A DNA stretch of 64,000 bases from Gnetum montanum (lineage: Eukaryota; Streptophyta; Gnetopsida; Gnetales; Gnetaceae): assembly GCA_015680685.1 (NCBI GenBank), contig MNCI01002996.1, positions 234,019-298,018 of the forward strand, read 5' to 3'. Positions 21,298-33,080 of this stretch are shown piece after piece. A program made the position numbers and the translations under genes. Position 1 is the stretch's first letter; each line of letters begins with the position of its first letter. The notes under the pieces were generated by a model that was given only the letters and a program-made list of their open reading frames with translations, was not told the origin of the DNA and searched no databases.

Positions 21298-24190
21298 ACA
21301 GATGGCATCCAAACAAAAATGTCCGTAGGAAGGAGAACCCTTACAACCATAGGAGAAATGACCCAGAGTAGGAAGGGGTCAACAAGAACAAGGCTAAGAA
21401 CTGCTAGAGGCAACCCATGAAATAGGACCTCTTCAAGAGGAGCCTGAAGTGGAATTTGTTTGATAGATTCTAGAGGAAGAAGTGCCCACAGAAAAATCCT
21501 AACAAGGAGAAGCACTTGGACCCATGCCAAGCCTTGAGGTCACTCTAACTTAAGCCTACCTAGACATCATCAAGTCCTAAGAAATCTAAAGATTAGTTCT
21601 TCAAGAGATAAACTTTGGACTATTTTTGAAGAAAGATCTAGAGGATGTCAAGACACAATTGCAAGCCTCTCCCATGTGGGTAGTCATCATGTCTAGCAGG
21701 GAATGGTACATGGGAGAGACCTATCTTTTCTAAAGTAGCTGAAGGATAGGGTCCATTGTAAAAATCAAGGACATTCAAGTTTCCTACTTAATGGAAGCTA
21801 TTGCATAGGCACTGGGGTTGCTAGACATTGAAACATAGTTGGTAGAGATATCAACAAAAGGTGATCCTGAGGTAAAAAGGGAATGGACCCAACAATTCTG
21901 TGTGGTGAACTATGAGTATGATGCACTCACATTAGCAAAGTAGATTTATTTCAAGATTGTGGCCTATTATCTCAATCCAACAATGATGCCAAGCAAGGTG
22001 ACTACTTTCTCTACTCAAGCATGCATCACTCTATGCAAGAAATTTCCCATTAACCTTCCATAGTTGATCTATTTAGAGATCGAGAAGTGCTTCAAGGAGA
22101 ATGAATGTGGAAGGAAGACCTTGCCCTTTTTGTGTCTCATTAGGAAACTTTGCAAAAGGATAGGCATTGTTCACTATTCTAACGATACCCTCAAGCATGC
22201 TCCTTTGGCCTCATGGTCAGAAATAATGAAAGACAATATGCCAATGACCACTTAAGAGGAGGAGTTGCCACCATCACCACCCACTTAGGAGACAACATCG
22301 AAGGCCCATGCAGTCCTTGAATGTCTACGTTAAATCCAAGAATAGCTCTTGAGTGAATAAGAGCAACAAGTAGGAACGAGTGTGATAGATCCATCTGTGT
22401 ATCTGCCAATGATGAGTCACCTTAATGAGGTAGCCTAAACAATTAGCCAGATGGAAAGAGGTGGTTCCATTTTCCCTACCCAAAGAATGTAGCTACCTTT
22501 AATGTTAGATCCCAATGCTCGAGAGGTAATAATGTCATTAGCAACACATCATCTATTCCCAAAAATCTCTTGGAATGCCACCACTTTCTCGGTGAGGTTG
22601 GAGGAAGGTGAAGAGGCAATTGTCTTAGTGATGCAGCACCAAGGGCAGGAGACAATGATAGAAGTGGTAGCTGATCGTGTAGCTGAAGCACTGAATGCAC
22701 TCATGGGACCTTTACTAGACATATTTTCACTTTAAGATGTGCAAACGTCCACAAGCATGGTTAGCAAAAAATTAAATGCAGCCTAGCATGAATAGTTTCT
22801 TGAATAACTGGTAGAAACCAAGCAACCGACTCCAAACATCTTTAAACTCCCACAGAACATCACTGTAACTTAGTCATAACTGCTAAATGCAAGGGGAAAA
22901 TGCATCATGTTGGAAGGGAAACTAGAAATGGCCCAAGAGCAAAATCAATGCTTGGTCGCGGAGGTTGCTGAACTTTGTGCTTGACTTGTAGAATAAGTAA
23001 TCCTTAGCCTGACAATGATAAGAGATGAAGCTATCAAAAAGCTTCAAGAATGATTTCAAAAAGCTGAGGAGGAGGCAGTAATGGCCATTTTCAAATACTC
23101 CATAGTAGAAGCTAAAACATATTCCATAAAAAAGGATTTGAATTAGATGCGCCAAGAGAATGAAGCATTAACCATGCAAAATCATCGCTTGTGAAATGTT
23201 GATGCTTAGAGAGATCAAATGCAAGAATTCATTCATCAATAGCAAGAGCAGCTTGCTAGAGTCAACACTAAACTAAGGAAATTGCCCACAAAGAACCATA
23301 ATCTATCCATGGAGGAGGTACGCTCGTTGCACCAAAAGTCTACCATCAAGATTACCACTTGGAAGAACGAAGCCCTCAAATTTGAGACAGTAAAGAATCA
23401 CTATAGGGACTAGGTTGGCTTACAAAAAGAAGTGAATGAAAAATAAATTTAGATGGTAAAGGTGAAAATAAATGAAGCCCTCCAGCAACTCTAGCAAGGA
23501 AGAGAGATGTGGCAACCCATCCTTAATGGGATTGATGCCTACAACAAAGTAGAGATCCACTTGAAGGAGTTACAAATTGAAAATATGACAAAGTACATGG
23601 AGTTAGCCAATCTCTATTATGGAAACCTAGTAATGCTAACTATCAGATGGTCGGGGTCAAAGTTGGAGAAATAGGTGGCTAGCTCATATCTACTATACGA
23701 GGCTAAGTTCAAGCACCACAAGGACACCAAGTAGAAGCTTGAAAGTACTAATGCTAAACTCAAAGTTCTTAAAGGGTAATTCAGAGATCAACATTCTATC
23801 GTTGAGAACCTAGCCAGATGAATGAATGACTACTAGGAGCTATAGGACACAGTCAAGGTGTTTGACATTGAATGTAAATAATCTACTACCTAGTTTGTCA
23901 ATGTCAAGGAATTATTTCTAGTGATCCCATGTCCTTGGGATATGCCCATTCCAACCCACATTGGGAAATTTGCATGGACAATGCATGATCCTAGGAGTAA
24001 GGAGGAAAAAATGAAAGCACTATTGGATGCTTTTTGCTTTCCACTTGAATTTGTAGCAATAGTAGGAAAACCATAACCACCTCAACCATAGCTGGTGCAT
24101 TAGGCTGGTGAAAGTTCCTCAGAGCCTTAGGAACCACCACTGCCTAGGACCATTTGATCTTCTCCAACAAGCTTTAGATTATCAAGGAAC
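21298..24190 (+). pseudogene. Additional ORF of element C, about 960 codons
   Basis: From the ATG at 21298 (after GTGATTACAG) a single frame can be read to about 24190, interrupted almost only by TAA/TAG/TGA at former Gln, Arg or Trp codons. Residues about 90-330 form a globular region: SPMWVVIMSS, VKIKDIQVSYL, YFKIVAYYLNPTMMPSKVTT, FPINLP and LPFLCLIRKLCKR. The pattern recalls the 'putative plant transposon protein' domain of plant retroelement ORFs (from memory, unchecked). Residues about 500-850 are Glu/Lys/Leu/Gln-rich with heptad spacing, a long coiled coil. A Pro/Ser-rich tail follows. It occupies the place of the Athila env-like gene but shows no membrane segment. Function is unknown. 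Confidence 0.7.
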
Positions 24191-24390
24191 ATATTGTCTA
24201 ATTTTTGAAGAGTTAAATCATGGTGTTCAATTTTGTGTCTTGAACACCTTCATTTTCTGTAATGTGTTGATCCGTACAACTAGGCACTCCATTTTTTGTC
24301 AAATCAGTCAATTTGTTTTGTTGAAAAAAAGTTAGTCAGTAATCCCATACCTTACCAATTTTGTAAAAGAACTCGAGGATGAGTTTTCAT

Positions 24391-24405
24391 TCAGTCGTGG
24401 GGGTA
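24391..24405 (+). other. Polypurine tract, element C
   Basis: TCAGTCGTGGGGGTA directly precedes the 3' LTR. The preceding CTCGAGGATGAG is also conserved beside the tracts of B and E. Confidence 0.75.
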
Positions 24406-25349
24406 TGATGAGTCGTTATTGGTTGACTGCATCAACAAGGCCTCGTCAACACAGTTGACCACATCGATGAGGCCTCATCAACAAGGTCGTGTCAATGCAT
24501 CTTACCCTGCATCGATGAGGCCCCATCAACACAGTGTCTGTTGTCACCTATAAATATGCGCCTACTAGTCACATTTATGGCAATCCAAATTTTAGTAGTA
24601 GCAAAGCTCTTGCATTTTTTCCATTTGGAAGTTAGAATTTTTTCCCTTAAGTGCCCGTAGTAGAAGTTATTGAGTGTACGAATCTTTATTCAAGCATTGT
24701 TGTCCTTGAGCACGACAGTGTGTGCAGCAATAAAGATGAGCTTTCTAATAAACCTTGTAGCACTTTGGATAGATTAGCTATTTTATTCATGCATTTACTG
24801 TTTTCAATTATTTATTAAATGTTTTCAATTAGTTATTAAATATTTTCCAATTATTACATTAATGAGGCAATTAAGCAAGATAGAATACACACATAAGTAC
24901 AACCACTTTAAGCGTAACACATAATCACTTGGTAATCCTAGCAACGTTATTGCTTAGTATGTCCAATAGTGTAGCGCTTGGCTGCCCAACAATGGATACA
25001 TGGGTTCAAGATGTGTACAGAAAGTGAGAATGGATACTTATGGTAGGATTAGTTAAATGATTAGTTAATTAGTTAATTTGGATTAGTTAACCAAATCCCT
25101 TTTTATCTACAATTCAAGCACCCAACTATAAAACATAAAAATGATAAAAATCAAATGCCTCAATTACACTTAACCATACTAATGAATGTCACCAATGTAA
25201 TTGGGAGGACAATGATTAACCTTAGGGCTAGATTCACTTCCTAAAGTACTAGTGCACCAAAAATGATAAAGTTTGCAGAATTCGACCGGATCTTGTGTGA
25301 ATGCTTATGATTTGTATGGTTGGGCATAGGGGTACCTCACCACTCATCA
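24406..25349 (+). mobile_element. 3' LTR of Athila element C
   Basis: 944 bases with perfect 8-base inverted ends (TGATGAGT and ACTCATCA). U3 carries CATCGATGAGGCC / CATCAACA repeats (24430-24530) and a TATA box CCTATAAATATG near 24549. The U5 minisatellite lies at about 24930-25005. The five bases after it are GCAAT; the matching 5' LTR is not in the window. Confidence 0.9.
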
Positions 25350-26583
25350 GCAATTATTCTTAAGTAAATTTACCTTAAAGAGAAATAATAAGATTCAATT
25401 ATTTCTTCACCTACTTCAAACATTTAATGCTACTAACATTCTCTAGGCTAGAAAGGAAAAAATCAACAAGCGAGCTATATTGTAATCCTACAAAAGTGAA
25501 GCAATTTGATGTTGGATACTTATTGATGTTATTTAAAATTAATAGATCTAGTTCTTGTCTACAATCTTATAAATGATTTCTCTTGCGATTGACTTGCTTA
25601 TCTTTAGAACATCAATTTCATTTTTCACTTTTCTCATACTCTAAAAGCCTTGAGGATTCTAATAGCTATTAAGGATATGATCAAAGCTAATTCTAGTATT
25701 AGAATCACCCCAAAGAAAAAACATTTTATCTAGAACTAAAACTAGCAATATTTACATTAATGGACTAGAAGGGAAAATGTTGTCAAAACCTTATTATTCA
25801 TAGAGAGTAGCTTCTCTATGTGTAAAGTGGCAACAAGCTAACAATAAAAATAAATTTTTTTGTAATATTTTTAGCCAAATATACTAACTATATTGATCTA
25901 TCATTTTTATTTGAACTTTCTTATGAGGAGAGTTTTGAATCAAAATGATCAAACCTCCAAATGGTCTTCAACAATGTGTATTTCTTTGATAAGGAAAAGA
26001 TAAAGAGAAAATTTTAAAATAAAAAATTTTGTAGAGTTTTCAATTTTTGATGTCTCAACAATACTAAAAAGGTCAAATTTATTAAAGATATATTATATAA
26101 TATCTTCACTTTATGTACTATTGATCTATTATTAAAGATATATTATATAACACCTTCACTTTATCTACTATTGACCTATTGATGTTGACAAAAAGATATT
26201 AAAGTTGTTGATGATGAAAATTCCTAACCAAACTAACCAAAATTTTAAATGGTCTTTCAAAATCCACATTCAAAATACCCTATATCTTCCTTATGAAGTT
26301 CTCTAATTCTACTTTTCACAAAATCTCCAAGATTCCCTAGTTCATCAACATAAGCATTATCTATACCCCATGTACCCTAGAACAAAAAGATGCCCCAAGT
26401 AACCTTCTATAAAGACCACATGCTACATTTTTTACAAATTCCTCTTTCTTCATATTACTTCTACTCATGTAACATGGTTAATGGACCTAGACCAAGAAAA
26501 CTACATTATGTTTCTTTGTATTCTCATGCAACTATGATGCTTTGCATTTTTAACTTTGGTTGAGAGGCCAACACATTTCATGC

Positions 26584-26585
<2 letters not shown>
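25350..26585. other. AT-rich region without a gene
   Basis: No supported coding region. A tandem duplication of about 52 bases lies at 26078-26180 (ATTAAAGATATATTATATAA in both units). Confidence 0.4.

Positions 26586-26656
<71 letters not shown>
26586..26656. repeat. (G)71 homopolymer
   Basis: An uninterrupted run of 71 G. The flanks (GCCAACACATTTCATGCGA before, GGGAGTGAATTTTGTCACCC after) match the sequence at 13716-13790, where the linker is only a short mixed G-rich stretch. The run is thus an expansion within a repeated sequence, or a sequencing or assembly artefact. Confidence 0.9.
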
Positions 26657-26664
<8 letters not shown>

Positions 26665-26715
26665 TTGTCACCCTTTACATCATGCACCACGTAAGATCCC
26701 ACGAAATGGGAAAAA

Positions 26716-26805
26716 ACATGAACCAAAGAGCCACAACTTTTCGTATTCTTGTTGCATAGAACATGAACCAAAGAGCCATAGGTTTTCGTATTCCTGTTGC
26801 ACACA
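26716..26805. repeat. 45-base tandem duplication
   Basis: Two adjacent units, each with AACATGAACCAAAGAGCCA and then TTTTCGTATTC and TGTTGCA, differ at a few positions. Confidence 0.75.
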
Positions 26806-26904
26806 TGAAAAGGCCAAATGCAACCAAATGCAGAATTAGAATGAGAATTCCATTTCCATTCCATCTTTGTCTTAATCTACTACTACTACTACAAGCTACC
26901 TGGC

Positions 26905-27660
26905 CCAACCAAACCAACTTCGATGACATTGGCTTCAAGGCTTTGTCGAAGTGCTAGAAAGGCATCTACGATCGTGGCCTATGCTTCAGCTACAACAAGA
27001 AGCTCATCAGCACACACTTCTTCAACTAAGGCAGCAATAATATAGTAGGCTAGTCAATCCTCGTAGCATCCGTGCTCGACATTGAGGGCCACAACATGCA
27101 CACATCATTGATAATCACTGGTAGCACCGTGGCCAACCCTACTATGCTCAGCTATGCCAACGACACTACCTGTAGCATGGTCCAACGTGCACAGATTACC
27201 ATTTACAAGGTCTAGTAGGACTATGGTTGCTTTAGCTCTGACATCCTTGTGGCCATGGATGTTGCTCTATTCGATGGCATCAACATGCTCTTTCTCTCGC
27301 TTGACGGCAACCCATAGCAATACTACACTGACACCATCACCATTGGTGCCTTTGCCACTTCGATCCACTACCATGTCTTCATTACCTACTCAACCGAAAC
27401 CTTCAAACACAACACTGGCACCACCTTGAATCTCATGCCCTAGATCATGACCATCGTTGCCAGCACCCTCACCTGTGACTTCCTAGCCACCACGGTGCTT
27501 GCCAATGATAACAAGTACGCTGATACCTTGCTCTACTCCGACAAATTACTACTAGAAGATCCAAATCTCACACTCATCTACACTAAAAATACTAGCCTTA
27601 GCAGTGACAGAAATGTGAAATTTTGCACCTATAGCAACCTGAATCCCAAAGGTAGAGGAG
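26905..27660 (+). pseudogene. Subtilisin-like protease (plant SBT type) fragment
   Basis: Conceptual translation across stops follows the plant subtilase core in order. FDDIGF is near the start, then KLISTHFFN. The catalytic His region follows (DIEGHNMHTS, where the family has 'GHGTHTSS'; His kept, near 27090). Next are GSTVANPTMLSYAN, a segment like the 'APRA...YKVCW..GC..SDILAAMD' motif (IYKV then DYGCFSSDILVAMD, about 27203-27263), and ASTLTCDFLATTVL. The N-terminal prodomain, the catalytic Asp region and the catalytic Ser region are missing. CG sites in coding positions have largely become TG or CA. It is a single isolated fragment with no neighbouring exons, and the only recognisable relic of a host enzyme gene. 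Confidence 0.75.
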
Positions 27661-28599
27661 GCATGAATCATAATACAATTTTTGTTATAATAGCTAAAAG
27701 ATCCCTTCATTTAGGTTGCTTTTTTGGGATAAAATTTATATATGAATTAGGTCAATATGTTTCTTGAGTAGCTTTGTCTGAATGTATGTTTTAAGCATAA
27801 AATTTTGCAGGTAGGGGCAAGATGAGGAGCAGAGCCAAAGGCATTCAAGGAAGGGCGGTAATGACTACAGTTGAAGCTACAGCCTAAGGGGAAGGGTCTT
27901 CTGAACTTTTTATGTCAACAATAACCTTTGGTTATTGGAATCTCTTTCTAGAAACAAACTTTCTGCCAGTCTTTTTATGTGTGTTTCTGTTAATTTTTTA
28001 TAGTGAATTGTAACATGTTGAACATTACATTTTGATAATTTTGTGCAATTTTCATAGTTTCACTTCAAGCTGAGCTCTTTTTTCATCAGTACTTAGCATG
28101 CCTTCCTATACATTTGCATTCCTAATGCAAAAACATTCCAAAGTTTGGTTATGTTCTTTTTTCAATGCTTTCTAGAGTGGCAGGGAATTCTGAAATTGTA
28201 GTTTTTTGCTACTATCTTGAGTAATCTTCTTTTGCTACACCCTTTTTCAATGTAAAGAAACATTTGTAAGTTCATTTTCTCTTTATCCCATTTTATATTA
28301 GGTGTAGGTTTTATCATTTCTATGGTTGTGCTTTGAAATTCAGCAATTACCATGGAGTAGACACGTCTAGTTGTTATAGTTGTGACTGCTTTTTCGTTTA
28401 CAATATACATTTTAATAAAATGCAACAGTGTTAGCATTTTTGCTAGCACATGAAAATTATTAGCCAATTTGAGACATGGACTTGACTTTGGTCATAATTT
28501 TAATAATTTTTCTTGCTTATTGGGAGGACTTAAAGAGTTCAAATTTGACAAGTTCTTCTTGCCTTCTCGCATGTAGTGAGGCCTTTTCTTTATGTACGT
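27661..28599 (+). other. Non-coding region; possible terminal exon at 27811-27886
   Basis: The stretch is AT-rich. TTTTGCAG|GTAGGGGC at about 27810 resembles an intron end. A short Arg/Gly-rich frame (GKMRSRAKGIQGRAVMTTVE) ends at a TAA near 27886, and T-rich sequence like a 3' untranslated region follows. I do not recognise the product. It may be the last exon of a degraded gene. Confidence 0.25.
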
Positions 28600-29663
28600 A
28601 TTCTCTGATTAATGAGATCTGATGGATGATATGGTTGTTAACCTGGTAAATTTTAAAAATAAGAACTTTTGCACCTTTAGTAGCCTAGATCCTAGGAAGA
28701 TCTCTAACAAGATCATGCTATGATGATCTTAGCCAATGTCGAGGAAAACAACGATGAGCTCTCCACCAATGCACATGTCCTGCCATAATCATAAATAACC
28801 AATTATTTATAAATCTCCCCTAGCCAAAGAGTCACTGCAGGAGAGCCAATGATTATATTTATCTCAGTTATTCATAATCTTGATTATATATAATGATATA
28901 TTTATGATCATAAACATAAATTATTATATATAATGATTATAAACATTTCATCATAAATAAAGGTGATTATTTATAATCATTTCATTATATATATCTTATG
29001 GATAATGCTAACTGAAATATAATCATTATGGGTTAGCATTATGAATGAATAAATAATATCCCTAATATTATGGATTATGAGTAATATTGCATCATATCTC
29101 GACTTTATTTATTATGAAATATTTACCATTCAAATGAATGTTATAATCCATAATATCTTAGATTATAATTATGGATTATTGCTCTAATTACAATAATCTC
29201 ATAACTTTTATTAGATTCCACAATAATTATAATATAATAATTATGAATGAGGTGTTAACATCACTCATATCTTGTCCATTGTAACAATAATGTCAATATA
29301 CAAAAGCCTGTAATATAATAATTGCATTATTTATGCATTTGTAATGTGATTTTTTATATCTCCATGAATGAATATGCATTACAAATATATGTTGCAATGC
29401 TAATTTAGTTTGATCTCTTCGTATTTACTCACATGCATGCACCATGTGCATGGGAGCCAAAGAGTCACTATAGGGGAGCCGAATCTCTATTTGATTGATG
29501 TCTCTTGACCCCTGGGTTTCCCATTTGTCTCTTCATATTCCCTCATGTGCAGGCCCCAATGTGGGTAATAATGAATATTTATTATTATTATAAATGATGA
29601 CAGTTATAGTTACAATGATGGTTACAATCATGGCGACAGGTTATAGTGTGATGCAGTATTTAA
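28600..29663. repeat. AT-rich tract rich in ATTATAAT-like palindromes
   Basis: 28790-29440 is dominated by short inverted motifs such as ATTATATATAAT and ATTATAAT. A near-identical block GCCAAAGAGTCACT followed by GGAGAGCC or GGGGAGCC occurs on both sides (28815 and 29455). No coding signal was seen. Confidence 0.5.
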
Positions 29664-30590
29664 ATATATTAAACTTAGGCATCGTGTTATAATATTAAGA
29701 GGTGCAATATTGGAATTTGTGCATTTTTAGAAACATGGATCCTACGACTATTAGTCCCAATAGAGAATGTGAAAAACACTCTATTCAAGATTAGAAACAA
29801 TAACCATCTACTATACAACAATTAATGCAACAACCATCTACTACAACAAGTAATGCGATCTCTACTTATATGTGAAGGTGCAAGGGTAATCTTCACAATT
29901 AACCTTTGGCCTAAAGAAGGATTGCTGAATGGTGCACTTAGCACAATTCACAGTATTATGTATCCTCAAGGTAAATAGCCACCTACATTACCATCGTATG
30001 TTATTATTGATTTTGACTCCTACATTGGATGTGCCTTTGATAATGGTAATCTTGATTATGTGCCAATTATACTTGTAGTTTGAGGAGCATCTTGTTAGTT
30101 ATCGATACGATTGGCATGGACCATGACCATTTATAAATCTTAAGGAATGATACTAGATAAGGCTACTATTGACATTGGTTCAAGAGAAGTTATGAGTCTA
30201 GCGTTTGTTGCATTATCTAAAGTCAAGACCATTGATTCTTGAAAGATTCATCCTCCTTTCTTTATGCAAAGATACAAAAAAATTTCAAATGCTAAATATC
30301 TCTAAAGTAGAATTGCATGAAGTTCATTTTGTTCAATTAGAGGATTAGGCATATTGAGTTCACACTTATCATTATATTTTGCCTTTTTCTCAATCCTATT
30401 ATACAGCTCTGTAATGTTGGTGCAATAATTATGTAGTGTATTTCTCCATCAACATATACGAAATATATAAACTTTTATTTTTACCAATTTATGTTTACCA
30501 GTATATATTATTTGGAATGAAAATAGTGATGATATCTTAAGAAATAAATAATAATAATTAAATTTTACTCATAGCCCACGAAACCACTCC
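29664..30590 (+). pseudogene. PIF1-like helicase C-terminal relic, copy 2
   Basis: Colinear with 408-1212. The 5' part (AACTTAGGCATCGTGTTATAA) and the helicase segment carry INLWPKEGLLNGALSTIHSIMYP, VIIDFDSYIGCAFDNGN, LAWTMTI, ILDKATI, FVALSKVKTIDS and IHPPFFMQRYKKI. It has more stops than copy 1. From 30181 (the codons of GSREV) the sequence is also the first unit of the tandem array that follows. Confidence 0.75.
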
Positions 30591-33042
30591 ACAAGAGAAG
30601 TTACAATTTTAGCATTTATTGCATTATCTAGAGTCAAGACCATTGATTCTTTGAAGATTCATCCTTCTTTCTCTATGCAAAGATACAGAAAGATTTCAGA
30701 TGCTAAATATCTCAAAGTAGAATTGCATAGGAAGTTCATTTTGCTTAATTGGAGGATTAGGCATATTGAATTCACACTTATCATTGTATTTTTTCTTTTG
30801 CTCAATCCTATTATATAGCTCTGTAATGTTTGTTGTAATAATTGTGCAATGTATTCCTTCATCAACATATACAAAATATATAAGTGTTTATTCTTACCAA
30901 TTTATGTTTACCTATAAATATTATTTGGAATGCAAATAGTGATGATAACTTAATAATAAAAAAATAATTAAATTCTACTCATAGCCTGCGAAACAGCTCC
31001 ACAAGAGAAGTTACAGGTTAGCATTTGTTGCATTATCTAGAGCCAAGACCATTAATTCTTTGAAGATTCATCCTCCTTTCTCTATGTAAAGATACAGAAA
31101 GATTTTAGATGCTAAATATCTCAAAGTAGAATTGCACAGGAAGTTCATTTTTCTCAATTGGAGAATTAGACATATTGAATTTACACTTATCATTATATTT
31201 TGCCTTTTTCTCAATCCTATTATACAACTTTGTAATGTTTGTTGTAATAATTTTGCAATGTATTCCTTCATCAACATATACAAAATATATAAACTTTTAT
31301 TTTTCCCAATTTATATTTACTAGTATATATTATTTGGAATGTAAATAGTGATGATAACTTAAAAAATAAAAAAATAATTAAACTCTACTCATAGCCTATG
31401 AAACTGCTCCACAAGAGAAGTTACAGGTCTAGTGTTTGTTGCATTATCTAGAGTCAAGACCATTGATCCTTTGAAGATTCATCCTCCTTTCTCTATGCAA
31501 AGATATAGAAAGATCTTAGATGTTAAATATCTCCAAAGTAGAATTGCAAGAAGTTCATTTTGCTCAATTGGAGGATTAGGCATATTGAGTTCACACTTAT
31601 CATTATATTTTGCCTTTTTCTCAATCCTATTATACAGCTCTGTAATGTTGGTGCAATAATTGTGTAGTGTATTTCTCCATCAACATATATGAAATATATA
31701 AACTTTTATTTTTACCAATTTATGTTTACCAGTATATATTATTTGGAATGCAAATAGTGATGATATCTTAAGAAATAAATAATAATAATTAAATTTTACT
31801 CATAGCCCACGAAACCACTCCACAAGAGAAGTTACAATTTTAGCATTTATTGCATTATCTAGAGTCAAGACCATTGATTCTTTGAAGATTCATCCTTCTT
31901 TCTCTATGCAAAGATACAGAAAGATTTCAGATGCTAAATATCTCAAAGTAGAACTGCATAGGAAGTTCATTTTGCTTAATTGGAGGATTAGGCATATTGA
32001 ATTCACACTTATCATTGTATTTTTCCTTTTGCTCAATCCTATTATATAGCTCTGTAATGTTTGTTGTAATAATTGTGCAATGTATTCCTTCATCAAAATA
32101 TACAAAATATATAAATGTTTATTCTTACTAATTTATGTTTACCTATAAATATTATTTGGAATGTAAATAGTGATGATAACTTAATAATAAAAAAAATAAT
32201 TAAATTCTACTCATAGCCTGCGAAACAGCTCCACAAGAGAAGTTACAGGTCTAGCATTTGTTGCATTATCTAGAGCCAAGACCATTGATTCTTTGAAGAT
32301 TCATCCTCCTTTCTCTATGTAAAGATACAGAAAGATTTTAGATGCTAAATATCTCAAAGTAGAATTGCACAGGAAGTTCATTTTGCTCAATTGGAGAATT
32401 AGACATATTGAATTTACACTTATCATTATATTTTGCCTTTTGCTCAATCCTATTATACAACTTTGTAATGTTTGTTGTAATAATTTTGCAATGTATTCCT
32501 TCATCAACATATACAAAATATATAAACTTTTATTTTTCCCAATTTATGTTTACTAGTATATATTATTTGGAATGCAAATAGTGATGATAACTTAAAAAAT
32601 AAAAAAATAATTAAACTCTACTCATAGCCTATGAAACTGCTCCACAAGAGAAGTTACAGGTTTAGTGTTTGTTGCATTATTTAGAGTTAAGACCATTGAT
32701 CCTTTGAAGATTCATCCTCCTTTCTCTATGCAAAGATATAGAAAGATCTTAGATGTTAAATATCTCCAAAGTAGAATTGCAAGAAGTTCATTTTGCTCAA
32801 TTGGAGGATTAGGCATATTGAGTTCACACTTATCATTATATTTTGCCTTTTTCTCAATCCTATTATACAGCTCTGTAATGTTGGTGCAATAATTGTGTAG
32901 TGTATTTCTCCATCAACATATATGAAATATATAAACTTTTATTTTTACCAATTTATGTTTACCAGCATATATTATTTGGAATGCAAATAGTAATGATAAC
33001 TTAAAAAATAATTAAATTCTACTCATAGCCTAAAAAACTGCT
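30590..33042 (+). repeat. Tandem array of the helicase 3' end, 411-base units in a trimeric higher-order repeat
   Basis: Units begin CACAAGAGAAGTTAC at 30590, 31000, 31410, 31821, 32232 and 32643. The last ends near 33042, so spacing is 410-411 bases. Each unit holds the last 55-60 codons of the helicase frame (FVALSRVKTID, IHPPF, QRYRKI) and about 230 bases of 3' flank. Units 1 and 4, 2 and 5, and 3 and 6 are much more alike than neighbours. A trimer of about 1231 bases was therefore duplicated as a block. Unit 0 at 30181-30590 is of type 3. Reading frames on either strand in the units are by-products. Confidence 0.9.
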
Positions 33043-33053
33043 TCACTAGCTTA

Positions 33054-33073
33054 GATATATATATATATATATC
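33054..33073. repeat. (AT)n microsatellite
   Basis: An alternating AT run between the array and the fold-back element. Confidence 0.85.
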
Positions 33074-33080
33074 TGTTAAT

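Noticed and set aside
21249-21530. 93-codon minus-strand frame over the start of the additional ORF
   Set aside because: Five-copy comparison supports the plus-strand frame. The minus frame is not conserved.
26550-26864. Poly-proline and poly-glycine reading frames over the G run
   Set aside because: They exist only because a homopolymer has no stops in some frames. Flanks show no codon structure.
28162-28467. 101-codon minus-strand frame
   Set aside because: No recognisable domain, isolated, and in an AT-rich stretch that looks like a 3' flank on the other strand.
30659-32556. 71- and 63-codon frames repeated on both strands of the array
   Set aside because: They are by-products of the 411-base unit. 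The plus-strand helicase tail explains the sequence, and the minus-strand frames have no family.
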